NCBI GenBank assembly: GCA_900541565.1
Contig: UQKB01000012.1
Coordinates: forward strand, 1-53,415
Length of the DNA stretch: 53,415 bases
Source: an uncultured Oscillospiraceae bacterium
GTDB lineage: Bacteria; Bacillota; Clostridia; Oscillospirales; Acutalibacteraceae
Reading direction: 5' to 3'
The translations under genes and the position numbers were made by a program. Below, piece after piece: positions 8,071-16,171 of the stretch. The first letter of the stretch is position 1. The number at the start of each line of letters is the position of its first letter. The notes beneath the pieces were generated by a model, which was given only the letters and a program-made list of their open reading frames with translations, was not told where the DNA came from and ran no database searches.

Positions 8071-9201
8071 GTGAAAAAGTCAACAAGGAAATTTGCCGTG
8101 CTGGCGGTCTGTACGGCGCTTATATTGTCGTCGGCCTCCTGTTCGGTCGTTCCTCCAGCAGAGTCGGAGGCAGGGACAAGCCCGCAAAGCGCGGCGGTTT
8201 TGGAAACAAGGCCGGAGGATGTTGTAACAGAGGAGAGAAAAACGCGCATTAAAAAGCTGGCGGACGATTATATCAGCGAGCAGGATTTCAGCGGAACGGT
8301 TCTGGTCGGCGTGGACGACACCGTTTTGTATACGTCGGTAAATGGTCTTGCAAATAAAGAAACGGGCGATCAAAACCAAATAAACACAAAATACGAAATT
8401 GGTTCTATAACCAAACAGTTTACAGCGACGGCAATTATGCTTTTGTATGAGCAGGGTAAGCTGGCTGTTACAGATACCATCGAAGAGTATTTTCCGGACT
8501 ATCTGTATGCAGACCGCATAACGGTTGAAAACCTTTTGAATATGACATCGGGTATACCGGATTACCTCAATGACGTTTTGTATTTATCTGAACAGGGAGA
8601 GCTGTCTGCAGACGACACCTTTACCACAGAAGACCTCCTTGCGATCATAAACGGCCATGCGTTGGATTTTGAACCGGGTACGCAATATGCGTATTCCAAC
8701 TCCAATTACTATCTGCTTGGGAATATTATAGAGCAGGTTTCTGGCATGCCATACAGCCAATTTATCCGTCAGAATATTCTTGATCCTCTAAAAATGCAGG
8801 ATACAAGCTTTGATCTAAAGGATGCAACGGCAAAAGGGTACTATAAGGACGGGGAAGAAGCCCTTCGGGTCGACACCTCTTATTTTGGTGCGGCGGGGGA
8901 AATGGTATCAACCGTGCAGGATTTGTTTCAATGGCAGGATGCTTTTATAAATGGGAAGATCGTCAGCAAGGCCACGGTACATAAAATGCTTACCGACAAT
9001 GGGTTTGGCTATGGGTATGGATGGTTTTTAGATGAAGATAAGTGCTACCATGAAGGAAATACAATGGCATTTTTTTCGATTGATATGATCAGCTATTTGG
9101 AAGGCATCCGCGTGGTGGTTCTGTCTAATGTTGATGATAAGCTGGCATCTGAAATCGGCATGCAGCTGTATACAATTGCAAAGGGCTCGCTTTTTGCATA
9201 G
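8071..9201 (+). CDS. Serine hydrolase lipoprotein (beta-lactamase/class C fold)
   Basis: The protein of about 376 residues starts at GTG 8071 (AGAGGTG about 7 nt upstream; GTG 8062 is an alternative). It has a lipoprotein signal with lipobox SSASC. Catalytic motifs of the PF00144 family are visible: SITK (Ser nucleophile and Lys), YSN in AYSNSNYYLLG, and HEGN in place of the HxG/KTG motif near the C-terminus. Such proteins include D,D-peptidases, esterases and peptidases; the substrate cannot be told. It lies 33 bp after the nucleotidyltransferase gene with no terminator, so it may be cotranscribed with the peptide locus and could act on the exported product at the membrane (inference), or simply on cell wall peptides. 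Confidence 0.8.
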   Translation: MKKSTRKFAVLAVCTALILSSASCSVVPPAESEAGTSPQSAAVLETRPEDVVTEERKTRIKKLADDYISEQDFSGTVLVGVDDTVLYTSVNGLANKETGDQNQINTKYEIGSITKQFTATAIMLLYEQGKLAVTDTIEEYFPDYLYADRITVENLLNMTSGIPDYLNDVLYLSEQGELSADDTFTTEDLLAIINGHALDFEPGTQYAYSNSNYYLLGNIIEQVSGMPYSQFIRQNILDPLKMQDTSFDLKDATAKGYYKDGEEALRVDTSYFGAAGEMVSTVQDLFQWQDAFINGKIVSKATVHKMLTDNGFGYGYGWFLDEDKCYHEGNTMAFFSIDMISYLEGIRVVVLSNVDDKLASEIGMQLYTIAKGSLFA

Positions 9202-9212
9202 GGGGTGGAAAA

Positions 9213-9941
9213 ATGCAAAATCAAACGGCGGCGGTGATCGTTGCGGCAGGCGCTTCCACACGGATGGGCGGCATACCGAAGTTGTTTTTGCCGCTTGCCG
9301 GGAAGGAGGCCGTGGTCCATACGCTTATGGCGTTTGAAAGCGCACCGTCTGTAAGCCGGGTGTATGTTGTCTGTCGTGCTGAGGATATGCAGCGCCTTGA
9401 CAGCCTGCGGGTGGAGTATTGCTTAAATAAGATATGCGGCTTAATCGGCGGCGGCGCAACCAGGCAGCAATCGGTGCAAAACGGCGTTGGGCAAATTGGC
9501 AAAGATATAACGCATATTGCAATACACGACGGCGCCCGGCCGCTGATTACGCCGGAGCTGATTGATCAAACGGTGGAGAACGCATACAGGTATGGGGCAA
9601 GCGCGCCCGGCGTGCCGGTAAAAGATACGATTAAGGTCGTAGCCGACGGCTTTATAAAAGAAACGCCGGACCGCGACAGTCTGGTTGCAATCCAGACGCC
9701 GCAGGTTTTTGCAAAAGAGCTGTATATGCAGGCGCTTTTAGCTGCACAAAAAAACGGGCGGGACTATACGGATGATTGTAAGCTGATAGAAGCGCTTGGA
9801 GCGCACGTATTTGTAACGCCGGGTACATATGAAAATTTAAAGCTGACAACACCGGAGGATATAGCGCTAGCGGAAAACCTGCTTTTAAAAAGAGACAAAG
9901 GAAAGAGAGGGAACAGCCATGCGGATCGGTCACGGATATGA
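9213..9941 (+). CDS. ispD: 2-C-methyl-D-erythritol 4-phosphate cytidylyltransferase
   Basis: The 242-residue protein has the nucleotidyltransferase signature AAGASTRMG close to the N-terminus, [18 protein letters not shown] and QTPQVF, all characteristic of IspD. It transfers CMP to methylerythritol phosphate in the non-mevalonate isoprenoid pathway in the cytoplasm. A GGGGG ribosome site precedes the ATG, 11 bp after the serine hydrolase stop. The C-terminal codons overlap the start of ispF by 23 bp, so the two are translationally coupled. Confidence 0.95.
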   Translation: MQNQTAAVIVAAGASTRMGGIPKLFLPLAGKEAVVHTLMAFESAPSVSRVYVVCRAEDMQRLDSLRVEYCLNKICGLIGGGATRQQSVQNGVGQIGKDITHIAIHDGARPLITPELIDQTVENAYRYGASAPGVPVKDTIKVVADGFIKETPDRDSLVAIQTPQVFAKELYMQALLAAQKNGRDYTDDCKLIEALGAHVFVTPGTYENLKLTTPEDIALAENLLLKRDKGKRGNSHADRSRI

Positions 9942-10395
9942 CGTACATAAACTGGCAGGCGGAAGAAAACTGATTCTTGGGGGCGTTTTGATACCGTATG
10001 AGAAGGGCCTTTCAGGGCATTCCGATGCAGATGTATTGACACACGCCGTCATGGACAGCCTGCTCGGCGCGGCAGCGCTGGGGGATATTGGCGCTCTTTT
10101 TCCCGATACAGACCCTGTATACAGCGGCGCAGACAGCTTAAAACTGCTGCGGCGCGTAACGCAGCTTCTTTCTGAAAACGGCTACAGGATTGGGAATATT
10201 GACAGCACGATTGTTGCGCAGGCGCCAAAGCTAAAGCCTTTTATAGAACAGATGCGCAAAAATCTTGCATCTGCCTGCGGCGTTGCACAGGAGGAGGTCA
10301 GCGTAAAGGCAACAACGGAAGAGCAGCTGGGCTTTACCGGAAGCGGAGAGGGCATTGCCGCGCACGCGGTTTGCGTGATTCAAAAGATTGTATAA
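9919..10395 (+). CDS. ispF: 2-C-methyl-D-erythritol 2,4-cyclodiphosphate synthase
   Basis: The 158-residue protein matches IspF over its whole length: [11 protein letters not shown] (metal ligands Asp8 and His10), [13 protein letters not shown] (third ligand His42), [12 protein letters not shown] and [16 protein letters not shown]. It closes the cyclodiphosphate ring in the MEP pathway, as the next step but one after IspD. The gene overlaps ispD and is followed by a clear terminator, which ends the transcript that appears to begin at the peptide gene. Confidence 0.97.
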   Translation: MRIGHGYDVHKLAGGRKLILGGVLIPYEKGLSGHSDADVLTHAVMDSLLGAAALGDIGALFPDTDPVYSGADSLKLLRRVTQLLSENGYRIGNIDSTIVAQAPKLKPFIEQMRKNLASACGVAQEEVSVKATTEEQLGFTGSGEGIAAHAVCVIQKIV

Positions 10396-10401
10396 GCAGG
10401 C

Positions 10402-10436
10402 AAAGAGGGTGGCAACAGGCGCACCCTCTTTTTTTC
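10402..10436 (+). terminator. Rho-independent terminator after ispF
   Basis: A 10-bp perfect stem AAAGAGGGTG / CACCCTCTTT (10402-10411 and 10422-10431), then a run of T. Confidence 0.92.
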
Positions 10437-10503
10437 CTTTTAGGCAGCGCATATACGGTTTGCGCCGGACATACACATTATTATCATGTGGGAGGTGCAA
10501 TCC

Positions 10504-11655
10504 ATGAAAAAGACAAAAATCTGCAAAAAATTTTTGTGCGCCGCCGTTTCTTTTTCGCTTATGTTTTGCCTGCCTGTCTATACGCAGGCGCTGGCAGCGG
10601 ACGAGATTACGGCCCCGTCTGCGGTTTTAATAGAGCCGCAAACGGGAAAAGTCCTTTTTGACAAAAACTGTCACGAAGTGCGTGCCTGTGCTTCTATTAC
10701 AAAAATTATGACGCTGCTGCTTGTATTTGAGGCCATAGACGCGGGAAAAATAACCATGACAGACGTTGTTACGGCAAGCGCACATGCCGCTTCTATGGGC
10801 GGTTCAGACATTTGGCTGGAGGAAGGCGAAACGATGACGGTGGACGAAATGATTAAAGCCACGGCCGTAGCCAGCGCAAACGATGCAGCCGTGGCTTTGG
10901 CAGAGCACGTCAGCGGAACGGAAGATGCGTTTGTGGAAGAAATGAACAAGCGTGCAAAAGAGCTTGGAATGAACGAAACAACGTTTAAAAACTGCAACGG
11001 CCTGGATGAAGACGGGCATGTTACCTCTGCATACGACGTAGCCTTGATGTCGCGCCAGCTGACTGAACATGAAGAGATTTTTGCGTATACGTCCATCTGG
11101 ATGGATTACCTGCGCGACGGCGCAACACAGATTGTTAATACCAACAAGCTTTTAAAGACCTATAACGGTATTACCGGGTTGAAAACGGGTACGACCGGGC
11201 AGGCAGGCAGTTGTATATCGGCTACGGCGACAAGGGATAAGCTGTCGCTGATCGCGGTGGTGCTGGGGGCGGAAACGGGCACAGACCGTTTTAAAGACGC
11301 TGCAACACTTCTGGATTATGGCTTTGCAAACTTTACTACGGTAACGCCTTCCCTTACCGAAGAGCTGCAGACGGTCACGGTTAAGGACGGTATGCAAAAA
11401 CAGGTGGCCACCGCAGTTGATTTAAGCGGAAGCTTTTTGATAAAAAAAGGCAGCGAACAATCGTTGGAAAGCAAAATAGAATATGTACAGGAGGTGCAGG
11501 CGCCTGTAGAAAAGGGGCAGAAAATCGGCAAAATCACTTATATGCAGGATGGGGAGCAATTGGCTGTTTATGATATTACAGCACAGGACAATGTAGAAGC
11601 CGTTTCTTTTTCAGCAGTCCTTGCCTTGCTATTAAAAAGCTTTTTCTTGCTATAA
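10504..11655 (+). CDS. Serine-type D-Ala-D-Ala carboxypeptidase (PBP5/DacF family)
   Basis: The 383-residue protein has a signal peptide ending near ALAADE and the three penicillin-binding motifs of family S11: ASITK (Ser and Lys), SAN in AVASANDAAV, and KTG in GLKTGTTGQAG. A C-terminal PBP5-type beta domain and a last hydrophobic helix (LALLLKSFFLL) give membrane attachment. It trims the terminal D-Ala from peptidoglycan stem peptides. The ATG at 10504 is chosen because GGGAGGTG lies 8 nt upstream; the GTG at 10486 would put extra residues before the signal peptide. Several paralogues (dacA, dacF, dacB) look alike, so the exact symbol is left open. Confidence 0.93.
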   Translation: MKKTKICKKFLCAAVSFSLMFCLPVYTQALAADEITAPSAVLIEPQTGKVLFDKNCHEVRACASITKIMTLLLVFEAIDAGKITMTDVVTASAHAASMGGSDIWLEEGETMTVDEMIKATAVASANDAAVALAEHVSGTEDAFVEEMNKRAKELGMNETTFKNCNGLDEDGHVTSAYDVALMSRQLTEHEEIFAYTSIWMDYLRDGATQIVNTNKLLKTYNGITGLKTGTTGQAGSCISATATRDKLSLIAVVLGAETGTDRFKDAATLLDYGFANFTTVTPSLTEELQTVTVKDGMQKQVATAVDLSGSFLIKKGSEQSLESKIEYVQEVQAPVEKGQKIGKITYMQDGEQLAVYDITAQDNVEAVSFSAVLALLLKSFFLL

Positions 11656-11699
11656 CAGGACGATTCCGTAAATTTTTAACAAAAAAGAACAAACCCACC

Positions 11700-11728
11700 T
11701 TGCAAAAGGACGGGAAATATTGTAGAAT
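11700..11728 (+). promoter_or_regulatory. SigA-type promoter of pgi
   Basis: TTGCAA (11700-11705), 17-bp spacer, TAGAAT (11723-11728), 63 bp before the pgi ATG. Confidence 0.65.
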
Positions 11729-11791
11729 ATTTTCATAGTATACGGGCCATGCGTGTATCCCGGCCTGTAGTAGCAAGGAGGAAATTGAAAT

Positions 11792-13126
11792 ATGGCGACA
11801 AAATTGAGTGACAAATATCTGTCCGGATTTGTATCGGCCTGCGAGTATGACGCAATTGCCCCGCAGGTGCGTGCGGCGCACCAGGCGCTGCATAACGCCA
11901 CAGGTTTAGGTAACGACTTTATTGGCTGGCTTACACTTCCTACGGATTATGATAAGGAGGAATTTGCGCGCATCAAGGCCGCGGCGGAAAAAATTAAAAA
12001 AAATACCGATATTTTTGTAGTAATTGGTATAGGCGGTTCTTACTTGGGCGCCAGAGCGGCAATAGAGTTTTTGAAGTCGCCCAACTATAATGCAATGGCA
12101 AAGGACACGCCCGCAATTTACTATGCGGGGAATTCCATCAGTTCCACCGCGCTGGCGGAGCTTTTGGAGTTGTGCGAGGGCAAAGATGTGTCTATCAATA
12201 TGATTTCCAAATCCGGAACAACAACGGAACCTGCAATTGCATTCCGCGTGTTCCGTGAACTGCTTATAAAAAAGTATGGACAGGACGGCGCAAGGGAAAG
12301 AATTTTCTGCACAACCGACAGGGCAAAGGGTACGTTAAAGCAGCTTGCCGACAAAGAGGGCTATGAAACCTTTGTCGTACCAGACAACGTGGGCGGTCGC
12401 TATTCTGTACTGACAGCGGTGGGTTTGCTCCCCATAGCTGTGGCTGGTGCTGATTTGGACGCGCTTATGGAAGGCGCCAGAAAAGCGCAGGACGCGCTTA
12501 TGCAGGAGGATCTTGCGTTAAACGATTGTTACAAGTATGCCGCATTGCGCAATATCCTTTACAGAAAGGGTAAAAATACGGAAATTCTTGTAAGCTATGA
12601 ACCTGCATTTACCATGATGGCAGAATGGTATAAGCAATTGTTTGGTGAAAGTGAAGGAAAGGACAATAAAGGGCTTTTCCCTGCTTCTGTCGTTTTTTCG
12701 ACCGATCTGCATTCCATGGGACAGTATATTCAGGACGGAAGAAGAGATTTATTTGAAACGGTTGTTTTATTTAACAAGCCTAAAAAAGAAATTTTCCTGG
12801 AAGCAGACGCAGAAAATGTGGATGGATTGAATTTCCTTGCAGGGAAATCCATGGATTTTGTAAACCGTAAAGCGTTTGAGGGAACTGTTTTGGCACACAA
12901 TGACGGCGGTGTTCCCAATATTGTATTACATGTGGAAGAAATGAACGAGCGCGAGCTTGGATATTTGATTTATTTCTTTGAAAAGGCCTGTGCAATCAGC
13001 GGCTACCTGTTGGGGGTCAACCCCTTTGACCAGCCGGGGGTAGAAAGCTATAAGAAAAATATGTTTGCGCTGCTTGGAAAGCCGGGCTATGAAGAAGAAA
13101 AGGCCGCTTTAGAGGCAAGACTGTAA
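11792..13126 (+). CDS. pgi: Glucose-6-phosphate isomerase
   Basis: The 444-residue protein has the bacterial short PGI length and motifs: [25 protein letters not shown] (sugar-phosphate loop), [16 protein letters not shown] and [12 protein letters not shown]. It interconverts glucose-6-phosphate and fructose-6-phosphate in glycolysis, which fits the starch-degrading life style seen elsewhere in the window. AAGGAGGA precedes the ATG. It is monocistronic or shared with the small gene downstream, 52 bp away. Confidence 0.97.
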   Translation: MATKLSDKYLSGFVSACEYDAIAPQVRAAHQALHNATGLGNDFIGWLTLPTDYDKEEFARIKAAAEKIKKNTDIFVVIGIGGSYLGARAAIEFLKSPNYNAMAKDTPAIYYAGNSISSTALAELLELCEGKDVSINMISKSGTTTEPAIAFRVFRELLIKKYGQDGARERIFCTTDRAKGTLKQLADKEGYETFVVPDNVGGRYSVLTAVGLLPIAVAGADLDALMEGARKAQDALMQEDLALNDCYKYAALRNILYRKGKNTEILVSYEPAFTMMAEWYKQLFGESEGKDNKGLFPASVVFSTDLHSMGQYIQDGRRDLFETVVLFNKPKKEIFLEADAENVDGLNFLAGKSMDFVNRKAFEGTVLAHNDGGVPNIVLHVEEMNERELGYLIYFFEKACAISGYLLGVNPFDQPGVESYKKNMFALLGKPGYEEEKAALEARL

Positions 13127-13178
13127 TTGTGAAGGACTTAACCGCAGCAGCGGTAAAATATACTAGGAGGCGTTTCAA

Positions 13179-13595
13179 ATGGTATCTTTACTTGTGGGGA
13201 AAAAAGGGTCTGGTAAAACAAAAAAGCTGATTTCGCTGGCAAACGAAGCAGTTGCAACATCTTCTGGCAATGTGGTTGTCATTGAAAAAGGCGCTAAGCT
13301 TACGTACGATGTAACGCACAAGGCAAGGCTGATTGATACCGACCAGTATGCAATCGTAGGATATGACATGCTGTATGGGTTTATCAGCGGTATTTGCGCA
13401 GGCAATTATGATGTTACAGATATTTTGGTGGATTCTACTTTTAAAATTTGCGGAAAGGACTTTGCAGCGCTTGACGAATTTACAAAAAAGCTGAGCGTGC
13501 TGGCGGAAAATGCAGAAACCAAAATTACGCTTTTGATCTCTGCCGATGAAAGCGAGCTTCCTGAGGACATGAAGGTAGACTGTGAAACGATTTAA
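13179..13595 (+). CDS. Small P-loop protein of unknown function
   Basis: The 138-residue protein opens with a Walker A motif, LLVGKKGSGKTKKL, at residues 5-18, and has a short hydrophobic/acidic strand DILVDST that may serve as Walker B. No further domain is visible. Proteins of this size with the same N-terminus are widespread in Clostridia as hypothetical ATP-binding proteins. AGGAGG lies about 10 nt upstream. It follows pgi in the same direction and ends at a strong bidirectional terminator. I cannot assign a function. Confidence 0.8.
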   Translation: MVSLLVGKKGSGKTKKLISLANEAVATSSGNVVVIEKGAKLTYDVTHKARLIDTDQYAIVGYDMLYGFISGICAGNYDVTDILVDSTFKICGKDFAALDEFTKKLSVLAENAETKITLLISADESELPEDMKVDCETI

Positions 13596-13673
13596 CCATA
13601 TTGCCGGCGCTGCTTTACGAAGAAGAAAGGTTTGTAAAGTGAAAGCTTTGGCAAAATAAAAAACAAAATAAAA

Positions 13674-13724
13674 GCAATGGACTGGCCGGCAGTGAAACAC
13701 ATCACCTGCCGGCCAGTTTATTGC
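13674..13724. terminator. Bidirectional terminator between converging genes
   Basis: A 12-bp stem ACTGGCCGGCAG / CTGCCGGCCAGT (13681-13692, 13706-13717) is extended by outer GCAAT/ATTGC. Flanking A-rich and T-rich tracts serve both the P-loop gene (+) and the metal-binding lipoprotein gene (-). Confidence 0.88.
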
Positions 13725-13742
13725 TTTGTTATTTTCACGCTC

Positions 13743-14705
13743 TTAATTTAGGGCTGTTTTCAGATTTTCCAGATTGTTTTCCATCAAAGAAAGATAGTTT
13801 TCTCCGCGTTCAAATTCCTCGTTTGTCAAATTGTGACAGGAATGAAATAAAAGCTTTTTTGCGCCCGTGTTTTCACACAGGGCATCTGCCACCTTCTGGC
13901 TGGACATCTCTATATAAAAAACAACCGGAATGTTTTCTTCTTTGATTTTTTCCGTTAAAAAAGCAAGCGTTGCGGCGCTTGGCTCTGTTTCGGAGCTGCA
14001 GCCGGGAAATGCGGCAAAATACTCCAGACCGTAGGCGTCGGTAAAGTAGCGGAACGGGAAGCGGTCGCCAAAAACCATAACGTTGCGCTGCCCCGCCGCG
14101 ACGGCCTGTTCAAAGCTTTGGTCGAGCGTTTGAAGCTTTGCAAGATACGATGCGCAGTTTTGCGCATAGGTTTGTGTGTTTTCAGGGTCAAGTGTGCACA
14201 GCGCATCGCTGATGGCTTGCGTGATCTTTTGCGCATTTTTTGGGGAAGTCCACACATGCTCATCATATGCATAACTGTCGTGGGTGTGGTCCTCCTCATG
14301 CGCATCCATGCCTTCCTGGAACTCTTCGTACACCGTATCTACGCAATCCATCAGCTTAAGTGTTGTAATTTTGCTGGTGTCAAGCGTTTCCAGAATATCG
14401 TCAATCCATTGATCAGATTCACCGCCTACATAAATAAACAGGTCGCTTTCCTGTATTTGGATCATATCCTTTGGGGAAGGTTCATAGCTGTGGCTTTCTC
14501 CGCCGGGGGGGAGCAGCAGGGTAAGCTCTGCCAAGCTGCCGGCAACATTGCGCGCAAAGTCATATTGCGGAAAAATTGTAGCGACGATGTTGATTTTTTC
14601 ACTCTCTGCACTACTGTCCTCGTTTTCAGACGGCAAACTGCAGCTTGAAAGCACAAGCGTTAAAAATAAACAAAGCCCTATATAAAAAATTTTTTTTCTG
14701 TGCAT
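13743..14705 (-). CDS. Zinc/manganese ABC transporter substrate-binding lipoprotein
   Basis: The 320-residue protein has a lipoprotein signal (lipobox LSSC) followed by the cluster A-I metal-binding fold: ATIFPQYDFARNVAG, GGESHSYEPSPKD (first ligand His), an acidic His loop (HEEDHTHDSYAYDEHVW) and FPGCSSETEPSAATL. The His-rich loop is typical of ZnuA/AdcA zinc receptors. No permease or ATPase gene lies next to it, so it must pair with a transporter encoded elsewhere. It is divergent from the DUF4358 gene across 140 bp. Confidence 0.9.
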   Translation of the reverse strand: MHRKKIFYIGLCLFLTLVLSSCSLPSENEDSSAESEKINIVATIFPQYDFARNVAGSLAELTLLLPPGGESHSYEPSPKDMIQIQESDLFIYVGGESDQWIDDILETLDTSKITTLKLMDCVDTVYEEFQEGMDAHEEDHTHDSYAYDEHVWTSPKNAQKITQAISDALCTLDPENTQTYAQNCASYLAKLQTLDQSFEQAVAAGQRNVMVFGDRFPFRYFTDAYGLEYFAAFPGCSSETEPSAATLAFLTEKIKEENIPVVFYIEMSSQKVADALCENTGAKKLLFHSCHNLTNEEFERGENYLSLMENNLENLKTALN

Positions 14706-14845
14706 ATACGATGGGTCCTTTCTGTATAAATAAAAAATTGCTGCTGCAAAATGCGGCCTAAAACAGGGTAAGCTGTATTTTACAGAGTCTGGAAGGTTAT
14801 AATAACACAGAAAACGAAAACAGACAAGGATATGGGAGGGAAAGC

Positions 14846-15403
14846 ATGCAAAATCCCAAAAGAAGCTTATATATACTATTTGTATTTTTTATTACTATTT
14901 GTATATTTTTTTCGGGGTGCGGCGCAGAAGGTGATAACGCCTATAGCGGCGAACAGGCCGAGCTTGCCGTAGGAAGAATATTTGATAAAATTCAGGAAGC
15001 GTATGGCGACGACTATCTGCCCGACACAGATATGGATGCGCAAACACTGCAGGAAGAATTTGCTTTAGACCTTGCGCAAATAGACAAATACAAGGCGCAG
15101 GTTTCGGGTGTGAGCACGCATCCGGATTGTCTGCTTGTCATTAAGGCCAAGCAGGGATACGGGGAAGAAGTAGAGGCACAATTAAACAAGGCGCAGCAAA
15201 AGCAAATAGAAGACGCAATTGTATACCCGGCAAACAGTGCAAAAATCAACGCTTCCCGGGTTGTCCGCAGGGGCGATTATCTGGCGTTTATTTTGCTGGG
15301 GGCAATCAGCAACGACGCAGATATGACAGAGCAGCAGGCGGCTGAATTTGCAGCGGCACAGACGCAAAGGGGCGTTGACGCCTTTGAGGATATGTTCCGA
15401 TAA
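14846..15403 (+). CDS. DUF4358 lipoprotein
   Basis: The 185-residue protein has a hydrophobic signal and lipobox FSGC, then the pattern of DUF4358: an acidic N-terminal part with LPDTDMDAQTLQEEF, a central HPDCLLVIKAK strand and a late RRGDYLAFILLG strand. The family is common in Clostridia and its function is unknown. GGGAGGGAAA lies 5-6 nt upstream of the ATG. It is monocistronic, bounded by a terminator downstream. Confidence 0.8.
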   Translation: MQNPKRSLYILFVFFITICIFFSGCGAEGDNAYSGEQAELAVGRIFDKIQEAYGDDYLPDTDMDAQTLQEEFALDLAQIDKYKAQVSGVSTHPDCLLVIKAKQGYGEEVEAQLNKAQQKQIEDAIVYPANSAKINASRVVRRGDYLAFILLGAISNDADMTEQQAAEFAAAQTQRGVDAFEDMFR

Positions 15404-15423
15404 ATAGCTTTTATGCAAAAAGG

Positions 15424-15452
15424 ACGCGGGTGTGAAAAACATCCGCGTTTCT
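15424..15452 (+). terminator. Terminator after DUF4358 gene
   Basis: Stem ACGCGGGTGT / ACATCCGCGT (15424-15433, 15439-15448; one G-T pair), GAAAA loop, then TTTCT. Confidence 0.8.
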
Positions 15453-15571
15453 GTTTTGAAAAAACAAAGGGGTTACATCGGCACAAATGGCAAAAGTCTT
15501 AGTTTTTTATAAAAATTTTTTTATAATACGGAAAACATAATAGCCTATCGCATTTATAGAATCTATCCCTA

Positions 15572-15600
15572 TTGACATATGAAAAATAAAGGAATAATAT
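15572..15600 (+). promoter_or_regulatory. SigA-type promoter of MarR/ABC operon
   Basis: Consensus TTGACA (15572-15577), 17-bp spacer, TAATAT (15595-15600). Confidence 0.8.
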
Positions 15601-15612
15601 AATTAAGCATAT

Positions 15613-15637
15613 AAAATGTTAATTTGCTTAACATTTT
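15613..15637. promoter_or_regulatory. Palindromic operator, likely MarR-family binding site
   Basis: A perfect 10-bp inverted repeat, AAAATGTTAA and TTAACATTTT with a 5-bp centre, begins 13 bp after the -10 box and ends just before the ribosome site of the marR-like gene. The position suits autorepression. The half-sites fit the size of known MarR sites. Confidence 0.75.
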
Positions 15638-15651
15638 AAAGAGGTGGGTGT

Positions 15652-16113
15652 ATGGAAGAAAATATTACAAATGATTTTATGAACACACTTTTGGCTGTCC
15701 GAAAGGAAAGGAGATTTTTCCCCTGCCTTTGTAAATTGCGCTACAGTGAAATGGCAGTGCTTAGCGCAATATGTTTTTTGTCTGAAAGCACACCGCAGAC
15801 AGAGGCCGTAAAAACGGGCGATATATGCGCCTATTTAAAAATTTCAAAGCCGGCGGCTTCGCAGATACTGAACCATTTGGAAGACAAAGGGGTCATCAGA
15901 CGGATTCAGTTAAGGACAGACCGGCGCAGCGCTTTTGTGCATATTACGGAAGAAGGCAAAAAAATTTTTGAAAAAGAGCGGTTGCGTTTATGGGAAGCGA
16001 CAAATAAAATGATGGAAAAAATGGGGGAAGACGACGCCCGAAAATTTGTAGAGCTGCTTAAAAAGTTTCATAGTATCCTTGAATCTATGGACTGGGAAGA
16101 AAGCAAAAGCTAA
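15652..16113 (+). CDS. MarR-family transcriptional regulator
   Basis: The 153-residue winged-helix protein has the recognition region LKISKPAASQILNHLEDKG and the wing motif RTDRRSAFVHITEEGKK. MarR proteins are usually ligand-released repressors. A consensus promoter and a perfect palindrome lie immediately upstream, and two ABC exporter genes follow (58 bp and an 11-bp overlap), so it most likely represses its own operon and responds to a substrate of the exporter. The ATG is preceded by GAGGTGGG. Confidence 0.92.
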   Translation: MEENITNDFMNTLLAVRKERRFFPCLCKLRYSEMAVLSAICFLSESTPQTEAVKTGDICAYLKISKPAASQILNHLEDKGVIRRIQLRTDRRSAFVHITEEGKKIFEKERLRLWEATNKMMEKMGEDDARKFVELLKKFHSILESMDWEESKS

Positions 16114-16171
16114 TATGCCGCATTTTAAGTGCCGCCCCAATATCCGGAAATAAAAAGGAGAATCTGTATTT

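Noticed and set aside
8071..9201. Serine hydrolase as a defined member of the peptide modification set
   Set aside because: Cotranscription is plausible, but PF00144 proteins are common and unspecific; position alone is not enough, so it is annotated separately.
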